Of a DNA stretch of 7,621 nucleotides, positions 1-5,149 are shown piece after piece. Every line of letters begins with the position of its first letter. Within the stretch, counting starts at the first letter, position 1. The DNA comes from Sulfurovum sp. (lineage in GTDB: Bacteria > Campylobacterota > Campylobacteria > Campylobacterales > Sulfurovaceae), in contig DYPM01000090.1 in assembly GCA_020719895.1 (NCBI GenBank), positions 1-7,621 on the forward strand, written 5' to 3'. The notes beneath the pieces were generated by a model. That model saw only the letters and a list, made by a program, of their open reading frames with translations, made no database searches and was not told the DNA's origin. Made by a program: the position numbers and the translations under genes.

Positions 1-490
1 GAAGATTTTATTGGTGAGTTGGCAAAACGTTGGGAGAGTGAAGCGTTGAAGTGCCAAAAAAAGGTGACTATTTTGCGTTTTGGCGTGGTTATTGGTGTAG
101 AAGGCGGTGCATTAGCGACAATGCTTACACCTTTTAAACTCGGAGTTGGCGGAACGATTGGCGATGGAAAAATGATGACAAGCTGGATTGATATTAAAGA
201 TCTTGTATGCATCTATCGTTTTGTGATAGACAATCAACTTGAGGGTGTTTATAATGCAGTTTCACCATCGCCTGTGAGCAAACTACACGTTCACCAAAGC
301 ATTAGGAGAGGTATTGTATCGTCCGACTTTTTTGCCTGTGCCAATTTTTGCTTTAAAGTTACTCTACGGCGAAGCATCATCAGTATTGACAGACTCCAAA
401 ACAATCTATCCCAAACGTCTTCTTGAGGCGGGATTTGTATTCGAATATGACACAATCAACGCTTCTTTAAAACATCTTTTGAAAAAATAG
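1..490 (+). pseudogene. TIGR01777-family NAD-dependent epimerase (SDR39U1/YfcH-like), C-terminal part, frameshifted
   Basis: The window starts inside this gene, so its N-terminal Rossmann part is missing. The first frame reads a typical C-terminal half of the TIGR01777 epimerase family: an LRFGVVIG segment, then GGALATML, PFKLGVGG and SWIDIKDL, ending in GVYNAVSPSPV. At codon AGC 277-279 the family match stops, and the frame runs on to a TGA at 424-426 with unrelated sequence. Removing one A from the AAA at 280-282 moves reading to the +2 frame. That frame continues with the expected DUF1731 tail (VSNYTFTKALGEVLYRP, FLPVPIFALKLLYGE, YPKRLLEAGF) to TAG 488-490. This is therefore one gene with a single-base insertion, either a true mutation or a sequencing error in a short A run. 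Family members are atypical short-chain dehydrogenase-like proteins, and most have no assigned substrate. The family assignment is firm; whether the gene is dead in the organism is not known. Confidence 0.85.
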
Positions 491-493
491 CTT

Positions 494-521
494 TCAACTC
501 ACTGTTTTTGTGTGCTAAAAT
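494..521 (+). promoter_or_regulatory. Putative extended -10 promoter for the SDR-mogA-rsmD cluster
   Basis: TGC followed by TAAAAT (516-521) makes an extended -10 box. A weak -35-like TTCAAC at 493-498 lies 17 nt upstream, and a T-run (504-509) lies between them, as is common in epsilonproteobacterial sigma70 promoters. The start point would be near 528, leaving a leader of about 30 nt before the ATG at 559, with AAGGAA (550-555) as ribosome binding site. The promoter sits just after the epimerase stop, so the two genes need not be co-transcribed. It is a pattern match only. Confidence 0.45.
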
Positions 522-558
522 ATCTACTTCAACACTACAGTTTTGATAGAAGGAACAG

Positions 559-1374
559 ATGAATACTATAGTCATTACAGGATGCTCTTCGGGTATCGGA
601 TGGGAAACAGCTCTCTATCTTAAACAACGTTTTGTCAAAGTCTATCCAACAGCACGACACGAAACAGATGTCGCAAGACTCAAATTAATTGGATTTGAAA
701 ATGCGATGCTACTTGATGTCACAAAACCTGATCAGATTGCCACTGTCATCAAAGAGGTTGTGAGACATGAGGGAAAAATTGATGTATGGTTCAACAATGC
801 TGGTTTTGGACAACTTGGAGCAATTGAAGATTTACCCACAGAGATACTCAAAGAACAGTTTGAAACCAATGTTTTTGGATTGCACGAATGCACAATGCAG
901 GTATTAGCCGTGATGCGTCGTCAAGGATATGGCAAAATTATTCAGCACTCTTCGGTATTGGGATTGGTATCTCTTGAGGGACGCGGTGCATACAATGCAA
1001 GCAAATATGCCATCGAAGGATTGACTGATACATTACGATTGGAGCTTGCAGGAAGTGGCGTATCTGTTTCTCTGCTCAATACAGGACCGATTCAATCAAA
1101 GTTTCGCGAAAATGCCATCAAAAAACTCCAAACAAACATCAATATAGAGCATTCACAATTTTCAAAAAAATACAACGCATCCATTCAAGGCAATGCCAAA
1201 CGTGTTCCATTTGTTCTTGATGCGCAAGCAGTAGCAGTCGTGGTGCATCGGATTATTCTTTCAGATCGTCCACGAGCAAGATACTATATTACGACAGCAA
1301 CGTATATTTTGGGAATACTCAAACGTATTCTTAGTAGTGGTGGATTGGATAAAATTTTATTAAGGATAGGTTAA
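559..1374 (+). CDS. Classical SDR oxidoreductase, YbbO-like (probable NADP-dependent aldehyde reductase)
   Basis: This 271-aa protein is a complete classical short-chain dehydrogenase. The cofactor-binding TGCSSGIG lies at residues 7-14, LDVT at 52-55, NNAG at 79-82, and the catalytic residues are Asn104, Ser132, Tyr145 and Lys149 (YNASK). The usual PG motif appears as TGPIQSKF near 175-182. The match to E. coli YbbO, as I recall it, extends beyond the SDR core to the C-terminus, where a hydrophobic stretch (about 243-257) is followed by LKRIL and a GLDKIL ending. YbbO has been described as an NADP-dependent aldehyde reductase, so cytoplasmic reduction of aldehydes is the best guess; the substrate cannot be read from sequence. 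The ATG at 559 is supported by AAGGAA four bases upstream (3 nt gap: CAG). It is the first gene of a tight plus-strand cluster, and mogA starts 2 nt after its stop. An Arg at 33 and a His at 34 after the second strand would suit NADP preference. Confidence 0.88.
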   Translation: MNTIVITGCSSGIGWETALYLKQRFVKVYPTARHETDVARLKLIGFENAMLLDVTKPDQIATVIKEVVRHEGKIDVWFNNAGFGQLGAIEDLPTEILKEQFETNVFGLHECTMQVLAVMRRQGYGKIIQHSSVLGLVSLEGRGAYNASKYAIEGLTDTLRLELAGSGVSVSLLNTGPIQSKFRENAIKKLQTNINIEHSQFSKKYNASIQGNAKRVPFVLDAQAVAVVVHRIILSDRPRARYYITTATYILGILKRILSSGGLDKILLRIG

Positions 1375-1376
1375 GA

Positions 1377-1913
1377 ATGGATACAATTAAAATAGGTGTA
1401 GTGACAACCAGCGATAGAGCAAGTCAAGGAATTTACGAGGATATTTCAGGTGTGGCGATTATGGATACGATGAAAGCGTATCTTCTTAATCCATGCGAAT
1501 ATGAGTATCGATGTATTCCAGATGATCAATCATTGATTGAAGAGATACTCATCGAGCTTGCAAGAGATCGCAAATGTGATCTTATCGTCACTACAGGCGG
1601 TACAGGACCTACAAAACGTGACGTGACGACCGAAGCGACAGAGAGTGTATGTCAAAAACTTTTACCTGGATTTGGAGAGCAGATGCGTGCAGTAAGTTTG
1701 AAACATGTGCCAACGGCGATTCTTTCTCGCCAAACAGCAGGAATTTGTCATGGAACGCTCATCATCAATCTCCCAGGTAAACCTAAGTCGATTCGTGAGT
1801 GTCTTGACGCGGTTTTCCCTGCAGTGCCTTACTGTATTGATCTTATCGGCGGTCACTATATGGAGGTCAATAAGTCAGTCATCACTGCATTTAGACCCAA
1901 AGAAACCAAATGA
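1377..1913 (+). CDS. mogA: Molybdopterin adenylyltransferase MogA
   Basis: MogA activates molybdopterin by adenylating it with ATP, giving the AMP-molybdopterin that MoeA uses for molybdate insertion in molybdenum cofactor synthesis. The 178-aa protein follows E. coli MogA almost block by block: IGVVTTSDRAS near 6-16, IPDD at 47-50, TTGGTGPTKRDVT at 72-84, PGFGEQMR at 97-104, VPTAILSRQ at 111-119, NLPGKPKSI at 131-139 and an AFRPK ending. Asp49 and Asp82, the residues implicated in catalysis in the E. coli enzyme, fall at the same numbers here. It is about 17 residues shorter than the E. coli protein, mainly through a shorter loop after residue 143. This resemblance separates it from the MoaB branch. 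The ATG lies 2 nt after the SDR stop, with AAGGA at 1362-1366. No other molybdenum cofactor gene is in the window. Confidence 0.95.
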   Translation: MDTIKIGVVTTSDRASQGIYEDISGVAIMDTMKAYLLNPCEYEYRCIPDDQSLIEEILIELARDRKCDLIVTTGGTGPTKRDVTTEATESVCQKLLPGFGEQMRAVSLKHVPTAILSRQTAGICHGTLIINLPGKPKSIRECLDAVFPAVPYCIDLIGGHYMEVNKSVITAFRPKETK

Positions 1914-2131
1914 ATATTGAATTTATAGAATCTAAAATCAATGAGATACTCAAAGAGCTTGAAAAAGAAGTTTTAGAGGCGATCGAAGATCAGACTCTTG
2001 ATCGTAAACAAACAAATTTACGTATTAAGCCACTTAAATCTACCAAGCAGATTTTACTCAATGCAATAGAGAGTATCAAAATGGTAGATGAACTCAACCA
2101 TAAAGAGAGAGAAGAAGATGGCATTCACTGA
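1910..2131 (+). CDS. Unrecognised 73-aa charged, helical small protein
   Basis: I do not recognise this family. The predicted protein is 73 residues, rich in Glu, Lys and Ile/Leu, with no Cys, Trp, signal peptide or membrane segment. Residues 1-27 look like an amphipathic acidic helix (repeated I/L every 3-4 residues), a basic linker follows (RKQTNLRIKPLKSTK, 32-46), then a second helix (47-68). It could be a small coiled-coil or RNA/protein-binding protein. The case for it being real is its placement: the ATG overlaps the mogA stop as ATGA (1910-1913), which suggests translational coupling, it fills an otherwise empty gap of about 200 bp, and its end overlaps the start of rsmD. No clear ribosome binding site precedes it, which fits coupling. 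It superficially resembles small helical proteins such as XseB, but I see no specific match. Confidence 0.6.
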   Translation: MNIEFIESKINEILKELEKEVLEAIEDQTLDRKQTNLRIKPLKSTKQILLNAIESIKMVDELNHKEREEDGIH

Positions 2132-2765
2132 TGATGTAAAATCATCCAAAAAAACACCGCTCAAACTTTTTAAAACCACTATAAATGCAGGTAAACACAA
2201 AGGAAAATCAATAGAAATTCCCGCCATTGATACCACAAGAAGCTCCAAAAGTATTCTTAGAGAGTCTCTTTTTAATACATTGCAGTTTGAGGTTATTGAT
2301 AAAAATTTCGTGGAAATCTTTGGTGGTTCAGGCTCAATTGGGCTTGAAGCGTTAAGCCGTGGTGCAACCGAAGCCTACTTTATCGAACACAACCACACAG
2401 CGTATCAAGTGCTACAAAAAAACGCTCAATCAATTGATGCAACACATACTCATCTTTTTTTGGGAGACAGTTTTGAGAAATTTGCTTTGGTTTATCAAAT
2501 CGTCAAAAAGAGCGGTATTAAAAGTTATTTTTATTTTGATCCACCTTTTTCGACACGCGAAGGAATGGAGGATATTTATAATAAAGTACTCAATTTGATT
2601 GCTATGATTGAACCTTCCGTATGTGAAATGATAATCGTAGAGCATTTGACTTCAGTAAAAATGCCAGAAGAGATAGGAAATTTGGTATTGATAAAGTTCA
2701 AAAAATTTGGCAAAAGTGCATTGAGCTACTATCGTTATCAATACTCTTCGCCACTTGAAGTATAA
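2118..2765 (+). CDS. rsmD: 16S rRNA (guanine-N2)-methyltransferase RsmD
   Basis: RsmD methylates N2 of G966 (E. coli numbering) in 16S rRNA during 30S assembly, using S-adenosylmethionine. From the ATG at 2118 the protein is 215 aa. The N-terminal basic strand with AGKHKGK (24-30) and the TRSSKSILRESLFN motif (40-53) are characteristic of the family. The SAM-binding loop is EIFGGSGSIGLEALSRGA (66-83), the ribose-binding acid is likely Glu90 in FIEH, Asp117 ends the next strand, and the catalytic DPPF is at 141-144. An alternative in-frame ATG at 2088 would add ten residues. I prefer 2118 because the purine-rich GAGAGAAGAAG lies immediately upstream and family homology starts only after it, but the choice is not certain. 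The start overlaps the preceding 73-aa gene by 14 nt, so this is the last gene of a coupled plus-strand cluster. Confidence 0.9.
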   Translation: MAFTDDVKSSKKTPLKLFKTTINAGKHKGKSIEIPAIDTTRSSKSILRESLFNTLQFEVIDKNFVEIFGGSGSIGLEALSRGATEAYFIEHNHTAYQVLQKNAQSIDATHTHLFLGDSFEKFALVYQIVKKSGIKSYFYFDPPFSTREGMEDIYNKVLNLIAMIEPSVCEMIIVEHLTSVKMPEEIGNLVLIKFKKFGKSALSYYRYQYSSPLEV

Positions 2766-2789
2766 ACATTAAAAATCAAACAATTGAAC

Positions 2790-2892
2790 CCTCTGATCAA
2801 ATAGATTGCTTCACAACGTTTGCCATGACAAAGCACCGTCATTGCGAGGCTTCGAACAAACCGTGGCAATCTAAATAATGTTTATTCAGAGG
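2790..2892. repeat. REP/MITE-like palindromic element, probably acting as bidirectional terminator
   Basis: Outer inverted repeats CCTCTGA (2790-2796) and TCAGAGG (2886-2892) enclose a second pair, TAGATTGC (2802-2809) and GCAATCTA (2866-2873). The centre is a hairpin with arms 2822-2829 and 2838-2845 (ATGAC/GTCAT core, 7 of 8 pairs plus a G-T wobble) around an 8-nt loop. The core contains CGTCATTGCGAGGCTT, a motif I recall from short dispersed palindromic repeats in many bacterial genomes. It fills the gap between convergent rsmD and the minus-strand 150-aa gene. Downstream of the fold on the plus strand is CAGTTTTTAGAG; on the minus strand it is followed by TTTGATTTTTAA. Either could serve a terminator. 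The element encodes no protein. The repeat structure is visible directly; the terminator role is inferred. Confidence 0.75.
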
Positions 2893-2906
2893 TCTCCAAG
2901 CAGTTT

Positions 2907-3359
2907 TTAGAGATTTTCTTTTTTCTTTTTTAAAAGTTTTTTATTTTTTGGGTTGCTAAGTAATGTTCTCATGGAGTGGTCATTTGAATGTGGAGCTTCA
3001 GGTACAAAGTCTGCAAAATTTATCAAAAGCACTTCATCATCGATAATGATTTGTTTGATGCTCAAAAGAGGTACAGTGACCAATGAACCAAAATTCTCTT
3101 TTCCAAATCCTGCTTCAAAGCTAAAATACTCACTCTCTAATGATGCACTTTGATAGGTATAGCCACTCAAAACAAAAAGTACGGTTTCATTGAGTGTTTT
3201 TTGAATGTGCGTTGGAAGTTTTGGAGTAAAAGTGATATATTTAATTTTGCAGGCGATAGCGAACTCTTGCTCTTGATGAAGAAGATAGGTGATGGTTTGG
3301 AAGATATGCTTTTCCATAATATTTCGAAATTGTGATGTGTGAAGTAGAGTTGTTTTCAT
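2907..3359 (-). CDS. Unrecognised 150-aa protein with lysine-rich tail
   Basis: I cannot name a family with confidence. The protein has no signal peptide or clear membrane segment. The first half begins with a stretch including FRNIMEKHIFQTITYLLHQE (about 12-31), likely helical, then strands around 39-45 and 60-69. The second half holds alternating hydrophobic stretches and a polar, His/Asp-containing motif FADFVPEAPHSNDHSMRTLL (115-134), and ends in a very basic tail with two lysine clusters. The FADFVPEAPH block looks conserved-domain-like, and I have an impression of related hypothetical proteins in Campylobacterota but cannot confirm it. The ATG at 3359 has AGAAGG about 4 nt upstream on the minus strand. 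It is the third gene of a minus-strand operon, 19 nt after the pabC-like gene. Its TAA stop lies in a run matching the terminal repeat of the palindromic element upstream of the DUF4139 gene (see findings). Confidence 0.75.
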   Translation of the reverse strand: MKTTLLHTSQFRNIMEKHIFQTITYLLHQEQEFAIACKIKYITFTPKLPTHIQKTLNETVLFVLSGYTYQSASLESEYFSFEAGFGKENFGSLVTVPLLSIKQIIIDDEVLLINFADFVPEAPHSNDHSMRTLLSNPKNKKLLKKKKENL

Positions 3360-3378
3360 AATGCCTTCTTTATTATTT

Positions 3379-3954
3379 TTACAAGAAAAATATTGATTTG
3401 ATTGGATGAAATCCTATCATAGCATTCATTAGACTGACGTTTTTGAAATATCCCAAATCCTCTTTTTTGATTGCTCTGGGAGTCAAAAATCCACTCTCAA
3501 GCAGTCTTTTTCTCGTAGTTCCTTCAAGCAGTGGTTTGTCGGGAGTAAACCATACTTTACCATCAAAAAAAGCAAGATTAGCAATCGAAGTGTCGGTGAT
3601 AAAACCATCTTTTTCTATCACAATATCATCAGCTTTGGGGTATTTTTTTTTCAATGCTTCAAGCGATGAGCGATCTGCAAATTTGTAATCATAACTTATA
3701 ATAGAAGAGACGATTTGTAGTGTGCGAATTGATTTTGGTAGATAAGGAAGATATTCGATAGTGTGAATCGTCCGACTATAGACAATACGACATCGAAAAA
3801 CTCCGTGTTTTGGTGGTGCAATATAATCACGCAGCACAAGAGAGTGATTTGTATCAAAAAGTGCAATACGACTTTCATCAACTCTTTTTTGGTGATACTC
3901 TAAGTACAGTGCGACACCATTTACGCATCGAATTGTTTCAAGTAGCACAGACAC
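3379..3954 (-). CDS. Class IV aminotransferase / aminodeoxychorismate lyase-like protein (PabC-like)
   Basis: From a GTG at 3954 this is 191 aa, the size of short bacterial fold-type IV PLP enzymes. It opens with LLETIRCVNG and EYHQKR (19-24), typical of this group. The likely PLP lysine is Lys91 in YDYKFADR, followed by DGFITDTSIANLAFF (116-130) and LLEGTTRKRLL (142-152). In most class IV enzymes an acidic Glu-Thr/Ser-Ser motif holds the cofactor nitrogen; here Asp121 takes the place of Glu, a variant I recall in a subgroup of PabC-like proteins. The probable job is conversion of aminodeoxychorismate to p-aminobenzoate for folate synthesis, but a branched-chain or D-amino-acid aminotransferase cannot be excluded, and no pabA/pabB is nearby. 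No ATG exists near the N-terminus: GTG at 3954 or 3948 are the candidates, 7 or 13 nt past the cysK stop and without a clear Shine-Dalgarno, so translation probably depends on coupling to cysK. Confidence 0.82.
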   Translation of the reverse strand: MSVLLETIRCVNGVALYLEYHQKRVDESRIALFDTNHSLVLRDYIAPPKHGVFRCRIVYSRTIHTIEYLPYLPKSIRTLQIVSSIISYDYKFADRSSLEALKKKYPKADDIVIEKDGFITDTSIANLAFFDGKVWFTPDKPLLEGTTRKRLLESGFLTPRAIKKEDLGYFKNVSLMNAMIGFHPIKSIFFL

Positions 3955-3961
3955 ACCAAAC

Positions 3962-4879
3962 TCACGAAAAAAGATCAGTAGAGAGATAGCGTTCGGCAGT
4001 ATCGCAGAGAATAGTGACGATGATTTTGCCTTGATTTTCAGGACGTTTGGCGATCTGTGCAGCAGCGTGAAGATTTGCACCAGCAGAGATACCGACAAGA
4101 AGCCCTTCTTTGGCGGCGACTTTTTTTGCCATCGCAAACGCCTCTTCATTGCTCACCGACACCACTTCATCATAGATAGAAATGTTGAGAATCGCAGGGA
4201 TAAATCCTGCACCGATACCTTGAATTTTGTGTGGTGCAGGAGGATTGCCTTGAAGTACCGCGGATGTTTGAGGCTCGACGGCAATAGCACGCAAAGATGG
4301 AATGTGTGCTTTGAGTATTTCTGAAGTGCCTGTCATTGTTCCGCCTGTGCCGACTCCAGCAACAAAAATATCAATTTTGCCTTCGGTATCTTTGAGTATC
4401 TCTACGGCTGTTGTTTTGCGATGAATCTCTGGATTGTCAAGATTTTGGAATTGGTGCAAAACCACTGCATTATGTTGCTCTTGTTGGAGTGCATTGGCTT
4501 TGGCAATCGCACCTTTCATTCCTTCGCTTGCAGGTGTGAGTACGACTTTCGCTCCCAAATAAGCGAGAAGTTTGCGTCGTTCTATACTCATGGATTCTGG
4601 CATCGTAAGAATCAGCTTGAGACCACGTGACGCACAAATAGCAGCAAGTCCGATACCAGTATTTCCCGATGTTGGTTCGATGATTGTGGTATCGCTATTG
4701 ATTTCGCCTCTTTTTGTCGCTTCGTTTATCATATTAAAGGCGATTCTGTCTTTGACTGATGAGGTTGGATTCATAAATTCACATTTGCCAAGAATAGTTG
4801 CGCTACACTCATTGGAGAGAGAGTTGATTTTGACAAGTGGTGTATTTCCAATCAGTTCTTCGATAGATTGAGCTATCAT
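3962..4879 (-). CDS. cysK: Cysteine synthase A (O-acetylserine sulfhydrylase)
   Basis: CysK makes L-cysteine from O-acetylserine and sulfide, the last step of cysteine synthesis, using PLP in the cytoplasm. The 305-aa protein has the full set of family signatures: IGNTPLVKI (10-18), the PLP-binding PTSSVKDR with Lys43, the substrate-binding loop PTSGNTG (69-75), MPESMSIERRKLL (93-105), the phosphate-binding GVGTGGT (175-181), GIGAGFIP (221-228) and GISAGA with Ser265. Length and loop sequence fit CysK rather than CysM or cystathionine beta-synthase. A TTG one codon upstream (4882) is open, but AAAGGG (4885-4890) sits 5 nt before the ATG at 4879 and only 2 nt before the TTG, so ATG is chosen. 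It is the first gene of a minus-strand operon with the pabC-like gene and the 150-aa gene. Its upstream region is AT-rich, and I could not single out one convincing -10 box. Confidence 0.96.
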   Translation of the reverse strand: MIAQSIEELIGNTPLVKINSLSNECSATILGKCEFMNPTSSVKDRIAFNMINEATKRGEINSDTTIIEPTSGNTGIGLAAICASRGLKLILTMPESMSIERRKLLAYLGAKVVLTPASEGMKGAIAKANALQQEQHNAVVLHQFQNLDNPEIHRKTTAVEILKDTEGKIDIFVAGVGTGGTMTGTSEILKAHIPSLRAIAVEPQTSAVLQGNPPAPHKIQGIGAGFIPAILNISIYDEVVSVSNEEAFAMAKKVAAKEGLLVGISAGANLHAAAQIAKRPENQGKIIVTILCDTAERYLSTDLFS

Positions 4880-4884
4880 CAAGA

Positions 4885-4890
4885 CCCTTT
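4885..4890 (-). promoter_or_regulatory. Ribosome binding site deciding the cysK start
   Basis: AAAGGG on the minus strand lies 5 nt ahead of the ATG at 4879. The same site would be only 2 nt from the in-frame TTG at 4882, too close for normal initiation. Confidence 0.7.
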
Positions 4891-4962
4891 ATGTTTATTT
4901 TTTATTCATATTTTTTATTAAACCCAAATTTTCTTAGTTTTAGACTTGGATATTTATTGAAA

Positions 4963-4991
4963 TTGTGATGCTCTTTTGACATCTATCACAA
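4963..4991. promoter_or_regulatory. Candidate operator: perfect inverted repeat straddling the -35 box
   Basis: TTGTGAT (4963-4969) and ATCACAA (4985-4991) are exact reverse complements, 15 nt apart. The two half-site centres are 22 bp apart, about two helical turns, and the pair brackets TTGACA at 4976-4981. The TGTGA/TCACA halves resemble CRP/FNR-type half-sites, but the spacing is far too wide for a single CRP site. A dimeric or tetrameric repressor, or chance, could explain it. Confidence 0.35.
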
Positions 4992-5004
4992 AATAACGTA
5001 CAAT
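4976..5004 (+). promoter_or_regulatory. Near-consensus sigma70 promoter upstream of the DUF4139 gene
   Basis: TTGACA (4976-4981) matches the -35 consensus at all six positions. A 17-nt spacer leads to TACAAT (4999-5004), five of six for the -10 box. The start point would fall near 5011, one or two bases before the palindromic repeat at 5013-5122. The transcript would carry the whole repeat in a leader of about 140 nt. No gene other than the DUF4139 gene lies downstream on this strand. Confidence 0.6.
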
Positions 5005-5012
5005 AAACAGAA

Positions 5013-5122
5013 AGGTATTTCTAAAAACTCCCTTTTATCATTGCGGGCTTGACCCGTAATCTTCTGTTTGAGGATAAAAAGATACCAAATCAAGTTTGGT
5101 ATGACGGTTTTTAGAGATGCCT
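5013..5122. repeat. 110-bp REP/MITE-like palindromic element in the leader of the DUF4139 gene
   Basis: Terminal inverted repeats 5013-5028 (AGGTATTTCTAAAAAC) and 5107-5122 match at 14 of 16 positions, and both mismatches become G-U pairs in RNA. Each half also contains its own hairpin. The left is ATTGCGGG (5040-5047), loop CTTGA, CCCGTAAT (5053-5060), with one wobble. The right is ATACCAAA (5082-5089), loop TCAAG, TTTGGTAT (5095-5102), a perfect 8-bp stem. The two loops are exact reverse complements of each other. The core TCATTGCGGGCTTGA resembles that of the element at 2790-2892 and a repeat type I recall as widespread in bacterial genomes. There is no coding capacity. The right end touches a perfect TATAAT at 5122-5127. 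Confidence 0.85.
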
Positions 5123-5127
5123 ATAAT
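5122..5127 (+). promoter_or_regulatory. Second -10 box (TATAAT) at the repeat's right edge
   Basis: TATAAT matches the -10 consensus exactly and shares its first base with the end of the palindromic element. The start point would be near 5134, giving a leader of about 16 nt before the ATG at 5150, with GAGGAG (5138-5143) as a strong ribosome binding site. No good -35 lies at the right distance; any would have to come from inside the repeat. Confidence 0.5.
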
Positions 5128-5149
5128 TTAATCTCACGAGGAGAACTCT

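Noticed and set aside
280..290. Programmed ribosomal frameshift in the epimerase gene
   Set aside because: No slippery heptamer or downstream structure is evident, and this family is not known to use frameshifting; a mutation or base error is simpler.
1662..1856. Minus-strand 64-aa open frame within mogA
   Set aside because: Fully inside a well-supported gene, no recognisable protein features and no ribosome binding site of note.
2088..2117. Upstream in-frame ATG for rsmD adding ten residues
   Set aside because: No ribosome binding site at a good distance and no family homology in these residues; ATG 2118 has a purine-rich stretch directly upstream. It remains possible.
2790..2892. CRISPR repeat or structured regulatory RNA gene
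   Set aside because: Only one copy here with no spacers, and the palindrome-with-core pattern fits a REP/MITE-type repeat better.
3955..4149. Minus-strand reading frame extending the pabC-like protein by about 65 residues into cysK
   Set aside because: The extension lies wholly inside the cysK coding region in another frame, has no homology to class IV enzymes, and the family N-terminus starts after the cysK stop.
4031..4324. Plus-strand open frames of up to 99 aa across cysK
   Set aside because: Antisense shadows of cysK with no family resemblance.
4880..4882. TTG start for cysK giving an MM N-terminus
   Set aside because: The Shine-Dalgarno AAAGGG is too close to TTG and well placed for the ATG one codon later.
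4965..4990. CRP/FNR binding site (TGTGA...TCACA)
   Set aside because: The half-sites are 17 nt apart instead of 6, so they cannot form one standard site.
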